DNA of 48,660 nucleotides from Verrucomicrobiota bacterium (GCA_963205105.1 CAUJJW010000116.1:1-48660), one strand, 5' to 3'. Positions 25,774-35,495 are shown, numbered from the stretch's first letter. Numbers and translations: made by a program. The notes: a model not told the origin generated them from the sequence alone.

Positions 25774-25983
25774 ATGAAGATTGAAAGTGCAATTCGGATC
25801 ATGGCGGGGACGATGGTTCTCATCAGTCTGGGGTTGGCCCATTGGGTCGACCACCGGTGGTTGTTCCTGGGGGTTTTTGTGGGGATCAACCTGATTCAAT
25901 CAGCGATCACCGGGTTCTGCCCGGCGGAGATCATTCTCAGGAAACTCGGTGTGGGAAAGGGAGGGACATCATGCTGCGAGTAA
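25774..25983 (+). CDS. YgaP-type DUF2892 membrane protein
   Basis: A membrane protein of 69 residues with two helices, near RIMAGTMVLISLGLAHWV and WLFLGVFVGINLIQSAIT. GFCPAEIILRKLG follows and the protein ends in SCCE. This matches the DUF2892 (YgaP C-terminal-like) family, often found with rhodanese, sulfur or metal-response genes. ATG 25774 has AGGAG six nt upstream and directly starts the conserved MKIE...IRIMAG; longer starts lack support. The terminal CC and the FCP cysteine suggest thiol or persulfide chemistry, which is inference. Its end overlaps the next gene by 13 bp. Confidence 0.88.
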   Translation: MKIESAIRIMAGTMVLISLGLAHWVDHRWLFLGVFVGINLIQSAITGFCPAEIILRKLGVGKGGTSCCE

Positions 25984-26135
25984 CACTGTCGATTCTGATC
26001 GGGGCACTGATCGGTTCGGTGCTGGGGTACTTCGGATCCTGCACCACCGGGGCTTGTCCGTTGACTTCCACCTGGTGGCGAGGGGCGCTCTATGGCGGGA
26101 GCATGGGGCTGGTCCTGGCGTTGGCGGGGCGGTGA
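25971..26135 (+). CDS. Small DUF6132-like membrane protein
   Basis: A 54-residue protein: a glycine-zipper helix (LIGALIGSVLGYFG), then SCTTGACPLTST, then a second helix. The pattern resembles the short DUF6132 family, which has a glycine-rich helix followed by a C-x(3-4)-C-P-I/L-T motif. ATG 25971 lies after a GGGAGGGA purine-rich Shine-Dalgarno inside the preceding gene, with which it overlaps by 13 bp. It sits between DUF2892 and an RND adaptor. Role unknown; the two cysteines flank TTGA and could bind metal or form a disulfide. Confidence 0.82.
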   Translation: MLRVTLSILIGALIGSVLGYFGSCTTGACPLTSTWWRGALYGGSMGLVLALAGR

Positions 26136-26151
26136 TTCTGAGAACGTTGCC

Positions 26152-27228
26152 ATGAAGATTCCATCGAGTTCCGGGACTGCCGCCGGCGGTTCCCTCCAAC
26201 AGTTCGGATGGGGGAGGGCCTGGGCGGGTGTGCTGACGGTCGTGGCCACCCTGGGTTGGGGATGCCATCGCGAACCGGAGGTGAAGGCCGTGCCAACCCT
26301 GGCGGCGGCAAAGGTGCGAACCGCGCCGGTGCAGGAGAATCGGCATCCGGCGATTGAGGAGATCATGGGCAGCGTCCGCTCACGCACCCGCGCGGTGATG
26401 GAGTCGAAGGTCAGCGGGCGCATCGAGCACATGCATGCGGTCCCGGGGCGCATGGTGAAGGCTGGGGATCTGCTCATGGAAATCGATGTCCCGGAGATCC
26501 GGGCGAAGGTGGAACAAGCCCGGGCGGTGGCGCTTCAGGCCGAGCGTGACTACGAGCGCGTGGCAGGACTGTTCAAGCAGGAGGCGGTGACGCGGTCCGA
26601 GTTGGAGAACGCCGAGTCCCGAAGGGGCGTGGCGCAAGCCGGGGTGGTGGAGGCGGAAGCCATGCTGAAATACGCCCGGATTCTGGCGCCATTTGAGGGC
26701 GTGGTGACGCGGAAACTGGCGGATGTGGGGGACCTGGCGGTGCCGGGCAAGCCGCTGTTGGAACTGGAGGATCCGCGGGACTTGCGATTTGAGGCGGACG
26801 TTCCGGCGACACTGGCCGAGTGGGTGAAGCCGGACCAGCAGTTGACGGTCCGACTGGGAACGTCTGGCGAACGGGTGACAGGGACGGTCAGCGAGATCGA
26901 GCCTTCGGCGGACCCGATCAGCCGCACCTTTCGCATACGTCTGGACCTGCCGGCCACGGCGGAGGCGCGGGGCGGGTGGTTTGGTCGCATGGCACTTCCA
27001 CTGGCGGAGATGCCGATCCTGCTGGTTCCCACCAACGCCATTCGGACGCAGGGCCAGATGGAGCTGGCCTGGGTGGTGGTCGATGGGCGGGCGACGCTGC
27101 GCATCGTGAAGACCGGAAAGCGAATGGGGAGTGAGCTGGAGATTCTGTCGGGACTGACGGTGGGTGATGTGTTGGTGGTGAGCGGACAGAAAGGGCTCCA
27201 GGAGGGGCAGCCGGTGGTGGCGCCATGA
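26152..27228 (+). CDS. RND efflux periplasmic adaptor (HlyD/AcrA-like)
   Basis: A membrane-fusion protein of 358 residues linking the RND pump to an outer-membrane channel. It has an N-terminal membrane anchor and possible lipobox (TLGWGC; the -3 position is atypical). A barrel-sandwich hybrid half follows ([24 protein letters not shown]), then an alpha-hairpin (about 118-180), the second lipoyl half ([20 protein letters not shown]) and the beta-barrel ([20 protein letters not shown]). ATG 26152 is chosen over an upstream in-frame ATG whose extra residues are shadow coding of the previous gene. Its stop overlaps the pump gene by 4 bp. No outer-membrane TolC-like gene is adjacent. Confidence 0.93.
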   Translation: MKIPSSSGTAAGGSLQQFGWGRAWAGVLTVVATLGWGCHREPEVKAVPTLAAAKVRTAPVQENRHPAIEEIMGSVRSRTRAVMESKVSGRIEHMHAVPGRMVKAGDLLMEIDVPEIRAKVEQARAVALQAERDYERVAGLFKQEAVTRSELENAESRRGVAQAGVVEAEAMLKYARILAPFEGVVTRKLADVGDLAVPGKPLLELEDPRDLRFEADVPATLAEWVKPDQQLTVRLGTSGERVTGTVSEIEPSADPISRTFRIRLDLPATAEARGGWFGRMALPLAEMPILLVPTNAIRTQGQMELAWVVVDGRATLRIVKTGKRMGSELEILSGLTVGDVLVVSGQKGLQEGQPVVAP

Positions 27229-30200
27229 ACCAGGAAACCCAGGCAGTGGAACCTCAACACGATCCTCATGGCCATGCGGCGGCAATTCGGGGTCCGCATG
27301 GCATCGCGGGCCGGATTGCCGCGGCCTTCATCCATTCCAAACTGACGCCGCTGGTGGTGGTGGCCTCGGTGCTGCTCGGTGTCCTGGCCGTGGTGATGCT
27401 CCCGCGGGAGGAGGAGCCGCAGATCAAGGTCCCGATGGTGGACGTGATGGTGGCCATGCCGGGCTTTACCGCCCGGGAGGTCGAGGAGCGCGCCACCCGT
27501 CCCATGGAGAAGTTGCTCTGGGAGATTCCGGGCGTGGAGTACGTCTACTCCACCTCGCGGGACGGCGAATCCATGGTCATCGTGCGGTTCCGGGTCGGGG
27601 AAGACATGGAAGAGAGTCTGGTGAAGTTGACCCAGAAGCTGTCCTCGAACTTCGACCGCATCCCGCACGGGGTGACGCAGCCCCTGATCAAGCCCAAGTC
27701 CATCGACGACGTTCCCATCCTCGCCCTGACCTTCCACAGCGCGCGCTACGATCACCTGACGCTTCGCCGCCTGGTGGCGCAGGTGGATGATTCGGTCAAA
27801 CAGGTGGAGTTGGTGGCCGAAACACAGATCCTGGGTGGCGCACGCCGACAACTCCGCGTGCGTCTGGATCCGGCGGAACTGGCGGCCCGCAACCTCAGTC
27901 CGCTGGGCTTGGTCCCCATGCTCCAACAGGCGAACCGGCAGTTTCGGGCCGGAGGTTTGACAGGAGGGAATCGGGAGGTGCTGGTGGACACCGGTGCGTT
28001 CCTGCAAAACGCCGACGAAGTGGGCGCGGTGGTGGTGGGGGTCCACGCGGGCCGCCCCGTTTACCTGCGAGAGGTCGCGGAGATTCTGGATGGCGCCGAG
28101 GAACCGTCGAATTACGTCTTCTACGGCCAGGGCGCCGGGCACGGCAACGCGCACGCCGCGTCGACGGCGTCGATGGCTCCCAATGAGGAGCAGCCGGCGG
28201 TGACGCTGACGGTGGCGAAGCGTCCCGGGGCGAATGCCATCTCGGTGGCGGACGATGTCTTGCGGAAGGTGGACGCGCTGCGGGGGGTGCTGATCCCCGC
28301 GGATGTCACGGTCTCGACCACTCGCAACTACGGCGAGACGGCCGCCGAGAAATCCAATGAACTGCTCCTGCACATGGGCATCGCGGTGTTCAGCGTGGCC
28401 ATTCTCATCTGGCTGACCCTGGGATGGCGCGAGTCCGGGATTGTGGCGGTGGCGATCCCGGCGACCCTGGCGCTCACCCTGCTGGTCTTCTACCTCTACG
28501 GCTTCACCCTGAACCGCATCACCTTGTTCGCGCTGATCTTCAGCATCGGCATTCTGGTCGATGACGCGATCGTGGTGGTGGAGAACATTGTCCGGCATTT
28601 CTACCTGCCCGGGAATGAAGGCCGGGGTTGGTCTGAAATCGCGGTGGAAGCGGTGAGCGAGGTGGGGAACCCGACGATCCTGGCCACCTTTGCGGTGATC
28701 GCGGCGGTCCTGCCCATGGCGTTTGTGGGCGGCCTGATGGGCCCATACATGCGGCCGATTCCGATCGGTGCCAGCGCCGCCATGTTTTGGTCGCTGCTCA
28801 TCGCCTTCATCGTCACGCCCTGGGCCTCGGTTCGGATGCTGCGCTGGTGGAAGGGCGAAGCCCGGCTCAAGGCGCAAGCCGCGTCGCATGCCCACCCGGA
28901 ACCCCGCCCGGTGGTGTCGGAGGACGGCGCGGTCTGCATCGTCGACACCAAGGCGTATCAATCGGATTTCTTCACCCGGCTGTACTGCCGGATCATGGTT
29001 CCCATGGTGGAGAAGGCGCGCTGGCGTTGGGCCTTTCTGGGGTTCAACGGGCTGCTGTTGCTCGGAGCGATGGGCACCGTGGCGGTGGGTTGGGTGAAGG
29101 TGAAGATGCTGCCCTTCGACAATAAGTCCGAGTTTCAGGTGATCCTGAACATGCCCGAGGGCAGTGCCCTGGAACGTACAGCCCAGGCGGCGCGTGAGAT
29201 TGCGGCGGCGATCCGGTCGGAACCGGAGGTGACCGATTACCAGATTTACGCGGGGTTGGCGGGTCCATTCAATTTCAACGGACTCGTTCGGCACTACTTC
29301 CTGCGCCGTGGCGCGAATGTGGCCGACATCCAGGTCAACCTGCTGCCCAAGCACGCGCGCCAGGCGCAAAGCCATGACATTGCGAAACGAGTGCGCCCGG
29401 CGGTGGCGGCCATTGCGGAGCGTTACGGTGCCCGGGTGGCGGTGGCGGAAGTGCCTCCCGGCCCTCCGGTGCTCCAGACCCTGGTGGCCGAGATCTATGG
29501 GCCCACCGAGTCCTCGCGTCTGGCGCTGGCGACCGAGGTGCGGCGCATCTTCAAGCAAACGGAAGGCGTGGTGGACGTGGACTGGTACGTGGAAGACGAT
29601 CGGACCAAGGCCCGCTTCGTCATCGACAAGGAGAAGGCGGCGCTCAGCGGCATCAGCGCTGAGACCATCTCGCGAACCCTGCGCATCGCGGTCGACGGCC
29701 TCTCCGTGGATCTGCTGCACGTTCCCGAAGAGAAGGAGGACGTGAACCTGGTGCTCGAACTGCCCCGATCCATGAGAGCCCGTCCCGAGGAATTGCTCTC
29801 GCTTCGGCTGCGGTCCGGGGATGGCAACGCACTGCCCGAGCCGGGAGGCGGACTGGCGCCGCTGGTTCCCCTGCGGGAATTGGTGCGACTGGAGAAAACG
29901 ACGGCCGACAAAAGCCTGTACCGGAAGAATCTGATGCCGGTGATGTACGTGATCGGGGATGTGGCGGGCGTGATCGAAAGCCCGGTCTATGCGATCCAGA
30001 AGATGAATGAACAACTCCGCGCGCTGCCGACGGGAGGCGGAGAATCGGCTGGTGTGGGGCTGCCGATTTTGAATGCTTCCATGCCCTTCTCGGATGCTCA
30101 GCCGTCACTGAAGTGGGATGGCGAATGGCACATTACCATCGAAGTGTTCCGCGATCTGGGCATGGCGTTTGGAGCGGTGCTGATCCTGATCTACGTCCTG

Positions 30201-30638
30201 ATGGTCGGATGGTTCCGGTCGTTTCTCACGCCGGTGATGGTCATGGTTGCCATTCCCTTCTCACTGGTGGGGATTCTTCCGGCCCACGGCGGTCTGGGGG
30301 CGTTCTTCACCGCCACATCCATGATCGGGTTCATGGCGGGGGCAGGAATCGTGGTCCGGAATTCGATCATTCTCGTGGACTTCATCGAGCAACGCGTGCG
30401 CGAGGGGATGCCCTTGGCGCAGGCCGTGGTGGACGCCGGGGCGGTGCGGTTCCGGCCCATGCTGCTGACCGCGATGGCGGTGGTGGTCGGGGCCACGGTG
30501 ATTTTGTTCGATCCGATCTTCCAGGGCTTGGCGATTTCACTGATGGCGGGCGAGGTGGCGTCGTTGCTGATCAGCCGCATGGCGGTGCCTGTTCTTTATT
30601 TTATGGCGTTCGCCCGACGCGCCCAGCCGACGTCCTGA
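27225..30638 (+). CDS. RND efflux transporter permease (HAE1-like)
   Basis: An inner-membrane proton-driven pump of 1137 residues with 12 predicted helices and two large periplasmic loops. Porter motifs include [24 protein letters not shown] and YVYSTSRDG. Helix 4 carries the proton-relay acids in [13 protein letters not shown] (D446, D447). Helix 10 reads [15 protein letters not shown], placing Arg (R1045) where AcrB has Lys940. The DD pair and VVVEN motif point to the HAE1/drug group rather than CzcA-type metal pumps. It is about 90 residues longer than AcrB, partly from an N-terminal HxxH-containing extension (HDPHGHAAA). It is coupled to the adaptor by ATGA and probably controlled by the divergent ArsR protein. 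Substrate unknown. Confidence 0.94.
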   Translation: MNQETQAVEPQHDPHGHAAAIRGPHGIAGRIAAAFIHSKLTPLVVVASVLLGVLAVVMLPREEEPQIKVPMVDVMVAMPGFTAREVEERATRPMEKLLWEIPGVEYVYSTSRDGESMVIVRFRVGEDMEESLVKLTQKLSSNFDRIPHGVTQPLIKPKSIDDVPILALTFHSARYDHLTLRRLVAQVDDSVKQVELVAETQILGGARRQLRVRLDPAELAARNLSPLGLVPMLQQANRQFRAGGLTGGNREVLVDTGAFLQNADEVGAVVVGVHAGRPVYLREVAEILDGAEEPSNYVFYGQGAGHGNAHAASTASMAPNEEQPAVTLTVAKRPGANAISVADDVLRKVDALRGVLIPADVTVSTTRNYGETAAEKSNELLLHMGIAVFSVAILIWLTLGWRESGIVAVAIPATLALTLLVFYLYGFTLNRITLFALIFSIGILVDDAIVVVENIVRHFYLPGNEGRGWSEIAVEAVSEVGNPTILATFAVIAAVLPMAFVGGLMGPYMRPIPIGASAAMFWSLLIAFIVTPWASVRMLRWWKGEARLKAQAASHAHPEPRPVVSEDGAVCIVDTKAYQSDFFTRLYCRIMVPMVEKARWRWAFLGFNGLLLLGAMGTVAVGWVKVKMLPFDNKSEFQVILNMPEGSALERTAQAAREIAAAIRSEPEVTDYQIYAGLAGPFNFNGLVRHYFLRRGANVADIQVNLLPKHARQAQSHDIAKRVRPAVAAIAERYGARVAVAEVPPGPPVLQTLVAEIYGPTESSRLALATEVRRIFKQTEGVVDVDWYVEDDRTKARFVIDKEKAALSGISAETISRTLRIAVDGLSVDLLHVPEEKEDVNLVLELPRSMRARPEELLSLRLRSGDGNALPEPGGGLAPLVPLRELVRLEKTTADKSLYRKNLMPVMYVIGDVAGVIESPVYAIQKMNEQLRALPTGGGESAGVGLPILNASMPFSDAQPSLKWDGEWHITIEVFRDLGMAFGAVLILIYVLMVGWFRSFLTPVMVMVAIPFSLVGILPAHGGLGAFFTATSMIGFMAGAGIVVRNSIILVDFIEQRVREGMPLAQAVVDAGAVRFRPMLLTAMAVVVGATVILFDPIFQGLAISLMAGEVASLLISRMAVPVLYFMAFARRAQPTS

Positions 30639-30696
30639 GCTGGGAACGGGCAGGGGACCTTTTGCGGGGCCGGCAAGCGGGCGTCGGATGGGCGGG

Positions 30697-31344
30697 TCAG
30701 GAGGGGGGCGTGGGTCCCGGGATTTCGGTGTGGCTGGGTCGTTGGGCCAGCTTTTGCTGGAGGATTCGATGGGCGCGGCGACCGATGAGCCAGGCTGCGA
30801 ATCCGAGGGCGACCACCCCAACGGCGGACAGGGCCCATTCGAACGGTGAGCGGATGCGTCCGGCCAACGCCTGGTGGCCGATCGACCCGAGGTACACGAG
30901 CAGGAAGCTTCCCGGGATCACGCTGATGGCGGTGGCCCAGAAGTATTCGAGGAATCGGATCCGGGTGAGTCCGAAGAGGTAATTCAACAGGAAGAACGGG
31001 GAACCAGGGGCCAGCCTGGACAGGACGACGATCCTCCAGCCTTCTTCGGACACGGCCTGCTCGATGGCCTGGAGCAGGGGTTTGCGGGCGATGCGTCGTT
31101 GGATCCAGCCCTGGCCCAGATGCCGGCTGATGGCGAAGGCGGCCGAGGCGCCGATCATGGCTCCGGTCCACACGTAGGCCATGCCTCGGAAGGCGCCGAA
31201 GAGAAAACCGCCAACCAGGCTGGTGAGAGCAGTGGGCAGGCAGCAGACCGTGTTGAGGACGAACAACGCGATAAACGCCAGCGGTGCGGCGCTGCCCAGG
31301 CCTTCCAGGATTTCGGTGAGCCGTTGCATGGAGAGGCCGGGCAT
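30697..31344 (-). CDS. TVP38/TMEM64 (SNARE-associated/DedA-like) membrane protein
   Basis: A multi-helix membrane protein of 215 residues. Family hallmarks: LTSLVGGFLFGAFRG, GASAAFAISRHLG, then the conserved RLAPGSPFFLLNYLFGLTRI and VIPGSFLLVYLG. TVP38/DedA proteins are implicated in lipid scrambling or membrane homeostasis. ATG 31344 is used; MQRL at 31329 is an alternative, and an upstream in-frame start would add a basic segment of no obvious homology. It converges on the RND gene (58 bp apart) and diverges from the response regulator. Confidence 0.88.
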   Translation of the reverse strand: MPGLSMQRLTEILEGLGSAAPLAFIALFVLNTVCCLPTALTSLVGGFLFGAFRGMAYVWTGAMIGASAAFAISRHLGQGWIQRRIARKPLLQAIEQAVSEEGWRIVVLSRLAPGSPFFLLNYLFGLTRIRFLEYFWATAISVIPGSFLLVYLGSIGHQALAGRIRSPFEWALSAVGVVALGFAAWLIGRRAHRILQQKLAQRPSHTEIPGPTPPS

Positions 31345-31487
31345 GGTCGTGGTGCGGATTCGGGACACGCGATCCTTCGGGGGCGGCCCGGTCGGGGGGC
31401 AAGAGGATTTGCGGTGTGAGCGCTTGTTCCCGGTCCGCGGTTCCGGCAACTTTTGACGCCTAACAAGTCCTACTTATCGCTGAACCT

Positions 31488-32243
31488 ATGCGCGTCATCA
31501 TTGTAGACGACGAGCCGTTGGCACGGGATCGCCTTCGCTCACTGCTTTCGAAGGAATCCGACGTCCAGATCGTCGCGGAGTGTGGAGATGGTCGTGAGGC
31601 CGTCGGAGCCGTCCAACGGGAAAAGCCCGATGTGCTGTTCCTGGATATCCAAATGCCGGAACTCGACGGCTTTGGGGTGCTCGCGGAATTGAAGGCGGGG
31701 CCGATGCCGTTGGTGGTTTTCGTAACGGCTTTTGATGAATACGCGGTCAAGGCGTTTGAGTTCCATGCCTTCGACTACCTGTTGAAGCCCTTCGACAAGG
31801 AGCGCCTGAAGGTGGCGGTGGCCCGTATTCGCGAGAGCCTTCAGCCGAAGGCCACGGGATCCACCGACTTGACCGAGCGACTGTCCGCCTTGCTGGAGTC
31901 GATCCAGTCGGGGCCCGACCGGATCGCGGTGAAACTGGATGGGCGGGTCATTTTCCTGCGTCCCGTGGACATCGACTGGATCGAGGCGCAGGACAACTAC
32001 GTTAAACTGCATGTCGGGCGGGAAGCGCACCTGGTTCGGGACACCATTTCGAACTTCGAGACCCGCCTGGACGTGAAGCGGTTTATCCGGATCGCCCGGT
32101 CCACGATTGTGAACATCGACCGGGTTCGGGAGATGCAGCCCATGTTTCACGGCGAATACGTGGTCATTCTGCAGGACGGCACGAAATTGACCATGAGCCG
32201 GGGTTATCGGGATACGCTGCAGCAGTATTTGGGGGCAAAGTGA
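31488..32243 (+). CDS. LytTR-family response regulator
   Basis: A two-component regulator of 251 residues. The receiver domain has acidic pocket D7/D8, phospho-acceptor D53 (VLFLDIQMPELDG), the T/Y switch region (VTAFDEYAVKAF) and LLKPFD. The LytTR DNA-binding domain (about 150-250) shows DIDWIEAQDNYVKLH, FIRIARSTIVNIDRV and KLTMSRGYRDTL. LytTR regulators usually pair with LytS-type membrane kinases, but none is adjacent, so this one looks orphan locally. The downstream PEP-CTERM gene is a candidate target by position only. Confidence 0.94.
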   Translation: MRVIIVDDEPLARDRLRSLLSKESDVQIVAECGDGREAVGAVQREKPDVLFLDIQMPELDGFGVLAELKAGPMPLVVFVTAFDEYAVKAFEFHAFDYLLKPFDKERLKVAVARIRESLQPKATGSTDLTERLSALLESIQSGPDRIAVKLDGRVIFLRPVDIDWIEAQDNYVKLHVGREAHLVRDTISNFETRLDVKRFIRIARSTIVNIDRVREMQPMFHGEYVVILQDGTKLTMSRGYRDTLQQYLGAK

Positions 32244-32381
32244 CCCACCCCTTGGGGGCGGCGGGACTTTTCGGCCCTAAAAAAACTCGTTTACAGAAAT
32301 TCACTATCGATTAGTTTTCGTCGCGTGAGAGTTCGGCCAGCCATTCCGGGAGCCGAGCTCGTTCACAAGGAGAGACAAGGA

Positions 32382-33104
32382 ATGATTGCGTCGGATCGGT
32401 CCATCCGCGCTGGCGTTCTGAAATCCGTCACGATGAAAAAGCTGTATATCAGTGCGGTGGTCCTTGGGGCTGCGGTAGGCGCGCACGGTGCGTTTTATCA
32501 GGACTCGGCCGTGTTCGGTTTGGGACTGACGGATTTCACCACCTCGGTGACGTTGGACAAATTCGACCCGAACTTCGGGGATCTGATCAGCGTCACTTAC
32601 ACCCTGGACGCGACCATCACGGGGGAAGTCTCCGTCGACAACGAAACGGCGACCCAGGTTGCTTCGACCCTGATTGTTTCCGGGCGCGTCAAAGTTCGCG
32701 ATGGGCTGGTGACCTGGTTGGAAGTCAGTCCCTCCACCATGGAGGACGTTTTGTTGGGGCCCGATTCGGATGATCAACCGGACTTCACCGGTAACGATGC
32801 CCAGACGGCCACTGAAACTCTCAGCGCGACCGACGGTGAGACCACGACCGACCTGCCCACGCTCAACTGGTTCACCGCGACCGTGCTGGGTGAGACGTTT
32901 TCCTGGGACATCGACGCGGTCGGTTTGAGCGGGGCCCTGGGCTCCGGCATTCAATCCCGCATTCCGCCCCACGAAGTTCGTGGCACCGTGACGGTCCGCT
33001 ACCAGTATGCCTCCCAGATCATCCCCGAAGCCAGCACGTGTCTGGCGGGGTTGGGCCTGATCGGCACGGTGGCCTGGGTCGGGCGGCGCAAGGCAAAGCG
33101 CTAA
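32382..33104 (+). CDS. PEP-CTERM-like secreted protein with variant PEA motif
   Basis: An exported protein of 240 residues. I chose ATG 32382 because AAGGAG lies 9 nt upstream; the inner MKKLYISAVVLGAAVG start (32433) gives a neater signal peptide but has no Shine-Dalgarno. The body is beta-rich (LGLTDFTTSVTLDKFDPNFG, like 'choice-of-anchor' PEP-CTERM proteins). The C-terminus has the usual three parts, but the motif reads IPEASTC, not PEP. A hydrophobic helix (LAGLGLIGTVAWVG) and RRKAKR tail follow. Whether an exosortase accepts PEA is unknown; the next residues include a Cys. A strong terminator follows. Confidence 0.8.
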   Translation: MIASDRSIRAGVLKSVTMKKLYISAVVLGAAVGAHGAFYQDSAVFGLGLTDFTTSVTLDKFDPNFGDLISVTYTLDATITGEVSVDNETATQVASTLIVSGRVKVRDGLVTWLEVSPSTMEDVLLGPDSDDQPDFTGNDAQTATETLSATDGETTTDLPTLNWFTATVLGETFSWDIDAVGLSGALGSGIQSRIPPHEVRGTVTVRYQYASQIIPEASTCLAGLGLIGTVAWVGRRKAKR

Positions 33105-33131
33105 GCCGGATCGGGTTCGTCAGTTCATGCA

Positions 33132-33160
33132 AAGGACGCCGCCTTTTGGGCGGCGTCCTT
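33132..33160. terminator. Strong hairpin terminator between convergent genes
   Basis: AAGGACGCCGCC (33132-33143) pairs perfectly over 12 bp with GGCGGCGTCCTT (33149-33160) around a TTTTG loop, followed by GCGTTTT. It lies 27 bp after the PEP-CTERM stop and 35 bp before the end of the convergent gene, so it can serve the plus-strand gene and perhaps both. Confidence 0.85.
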
Positions 33161-33194
33161 GCGTTTTGGCAGTAGGAATCGGAACCGACTCGGT

Positions 33195-35495
33195 CTACTT
33201 CGTCAGGCGGAAGTATCGCGACGAATCCGTTGGGGCCAGATCGAGCACCCATTCCTGCCCGATGGTCTGGGGAGTCTGGGTGACGTCGGACCACGATGCG
33301 GTGCTGCCCAGGGCTGCGGTGCTTTGCAACCGATAGCCGGTTGCGGAGGAAGCCCAGGCGAGGCGGACCAGGTTTCCGGTGACCCTTGCCGTCGTGATCG
33401 TCGGAGCCACTACGGCGCTGTTCAGGGTGCCGGCGAGCAGGTGGACCACATTGTTTTCGGTGGTTGGCTTCGTTGGAAACGCAATGGCGCTGAGCGTCTT
33501 GGCCGGGTTGACGGAATAGCGGCGGTGGATCAGTCCCGCGCCATAGCCGGTGGGATCTCCCTGGGTGGTCTTCAGGTCCTGAAACACAAGTTCATCCGTG
33601 TGAATGCCCAGCGTTCCCGTATGGACTGCCATCCAGAAGATGCCCGGCCCCCAACCGTCGCCCGTGCTCCCGTCGGTGAATTTGACGAAGAACTCCTTCC
33701 GGGGGTTGTTCGCCAGCACGCTGGTCAGATCCAGGGTGTAGTACTTCTTGTTGTACTCGGTGCGGATGTCTTCGCCGAACAGGGTCTGGGCATCGAGCAC
33801 GGGCGTGAAGACAGCGTCGCCGGAGTCCTTGCGGTTTTGGATGGCGATGCTGACCAGGTACGGACCCCAGCCATCGGAAGGCAGGCCATCGGAGAGCCGA
33901 ACTTGAACCACCTTGGTTGGGTTGTTGGCGAGGTACGGGGTCAGGTCCACGTCATAAAAGGCGAGGTTGCTGTTGTCCCGGGTTTCCTGTCCGGATTCGG
34001 CCACCCAATCCATCTCGACCTTGAAATCACCGGAAGTGCCGGCTGCCGCCTCGATGATGAATTGGTTGCCGACGCGCAGCTTCGCGAAGGCGGTGGTGAC
34101 ATCGTCCGGCAGGTCGAACTGATAGACCATGTAGGCGGTGCCATCGGCGAAACGGAAATCGCCGCCGGGGATGCTGCCTCCTTCATCCACCAGGAACGCC
34201 TTCTCCTCCGGGGTGGCCGCGGCCACGTTCGCGTAGCGCACCGACTCACTGGCTCCCGACAGTGACACCACAAAATTGTTCGCCATGTCGACCGTCAGTT
34301 TGGCGTTCGCCACGTCGTCCTGAAGATCGAATCGGTAGGTGATGGAACCCGAACCATCGGCGAAACGGTGGCCTCGGTTGGACGGACCCGAACCCTGGTT
34401 GTCGAAGAGGTACGGTTTCTCGGCGTCGGTGGCGGTTCGGAACATGGCGTGGACCGTCGCCTGGCGGGTGTCGAGGGTCGGTTCCAGCGCCCCTTCGAAG
34501 TTCCTGGCGGTACCGGTGTAGAGCATGACCTGCTGAATAAAGGGACCCCAGCCGTTGCTGGTCGTCGCATCGGTCAGGAGCACATAAATCTCCCCGGTGC
34601 CCTTGGCGAGATAGGGTTCGAGGTCGATTTCGTAGGCTTTCAGGTTGCCCAAGGCGCGGTGCTCGAATCCGTCGTGCAAGGTCATCGAGTTGGCCACCTC
34701 GGTGTAGCCCTCGGTGGTGGAGACGTCCGGATCCTGGTACTCGGTGGCGATCGAGATGACGAAATTGTTGCCAACCGTCACCGCCAGTCGCGCCTGTTTC
34801 AGGGCTCCCAGATCTCCAATCCGGTAGAGCACGTACCCTGTGCCGTCCACGAAGCGTGTCCCGCCCGAATTGCCGTTGCCGCGTTCCTGCACGAGTTGCG
34901 CGGCTTCCGCATCACCGAAGTCGGTGCGAAACGAAGTGATTGTCTCCACCTGACTGGAGTCGGTGAAGCGGTACAGGGTGTGGTCGAACGCCATCGGGCT
35001 GTTGAACCAACCAGGCACCGGGCCCAGTCGACGGGTGTCCTTCGTGCCATCGGTGTAGCGAAGCTCCACTTCACCGAACGGGAAGGCCAACGCTCCGGGC
35101 GCGCTCAGCAGGGCCACGTCCAGTGAGTCGTAGGAACCATCGACCACGTCCAGCACCTGCCCGTTGAGGCGCACCGCGTCCAACGAGCTTTGCTTCAAGG
35201 TCCCGAACTTGAATTGTGCCCGACCGTCCTGGGTTCCGATCGCCGCTCCATCGCTGTACGCGGTTGGAAGGCTGCCGGCGGCGATTCGGCGACCGTCGAC
35301 GTCCAGGGCATCGCCAAGTCCGGTTCCGTTCGGTTCCAGCACGACGTCGGCATCGAAGATCGTCGTCAGGTCGAGGAAGGTTTGGGCCTGGGTTCCCAGG
35401 ATGCTGCCGACGACCAAGCTGGCGGTGAGAAGTCGCTTCAGTCGAGTGACGCTGGAGCGGATCCCGTTCTGGGGCAACGGATGCAATACATTCAT
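33195..35495 (-). CDS. Secreted protein with internal beta-sandwich-like repeats
   Basis: An exported protein of 766 residues. The signal core LLTASLVVGSILG ends near TQAQ. Two sequence signatures recur. One is F-x-DG followed by Y-x-x-Y-x-DL/GDL and a NNF-V-x-S strand (about three copies, as in RFADGTAYMVYQFDLPDDV). The other is DL-x-PYLA ending in SNGWGP/SDGWGP/GDGWGP (three copies). The C-terminal beta domain (LVRLAWASSATGYRLQSTA ... RYFRLTK) is common in verrucomicrobial secreted proteins. I recognise no catalytic motif. Carbohydrate-binding or structural roles are possible. It is divergent from the exopolysaccharide genes. Confidence 0.85.
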   Translation of the reverse strand: MNVLHPLPQNGIRSSVTRLKRLLTASLVVGSILGTQAQTFLDLTTIFDADVVLEPNGTGLGDALDVDGRRIAAGSLPTAYSDGAAIGTQDGRAQFKFGTLKQSSLDAVRLNGQVLDVVDGSYDSLDVALLSAPGALAFPFGEVELRYTDGTKDTRRLGPVPGWFNSPMAFDHTLYRFTDSSQVETITSFRTDFGDAEAAQLVQERGNGNSGGTRFVDGTGYVLYRIGDLGALKQARLAVTVGNNFVISIATEYQDPDVSTTEGYTEVANSMTLHDGFEHRALGNLKAYEIDLEPYLAKGTGEIYVLLTDATTSNGWGPFIQQVMLYTGTARNFEGALEPTLDTRQATVHAMFRTATDAEKPYLFDNQGSGPSNRGHRFADGSGSITYRFDLQDDVANAKLTVDMANNFVVSLSGASESVRYANVAAATPEEKAFLVDEGGSIPGGDFRFADGTAYMVYQFDLPDDVTTAFAKLRVGNQFIIEAAAGTSGDFKVEMDWVAESGQETRDNSNLAFYDVDLTPYLANNPTKVVQVRLSDGLPSDGWGPYLVSIAIQNRKDSGDAVFTPVLDAQTLFGEDIRTEYNKKYYTLDLTSVLANNPRKEFFVKFTDGSTGDGWGPGIFWMAVHTGTLGIHTDELVFQDLKTTQGDPTGYGAGLIHRRYSVNPAKTLSAIAFPTKPTTENNVVHLLAGTLNSAVVAPTITTARVTGNLVRLAWASSATGYRLQSTAALGSTASWSDVTQTPQTIGQEWVLDLAPTDSSRYFRLTK

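Noticed and set aside
26550..30014. Very long open frame (about 1150 codons) antisense to the RND genes
   Set aside because: Its protein is rich in His/Arg/Gln/Pro shadow sequence with no domains. The opposite strand has a clear RND adaptor and pump, and GC-rich third positions explain the missing stops.
31453..31476. TTGACG plus TACTTA as a promoter for the response regulator gene
   Set aside because: Spacing is about 12 bp, too short, and the start codon would fall almost on the transcription start.
32289..32316. Possible LytTR direct repeats (two GTT cores)
   Set aside because: Cores are 25 bp apart and flanks match the LytTR consensus poorly, so no site is claimed.
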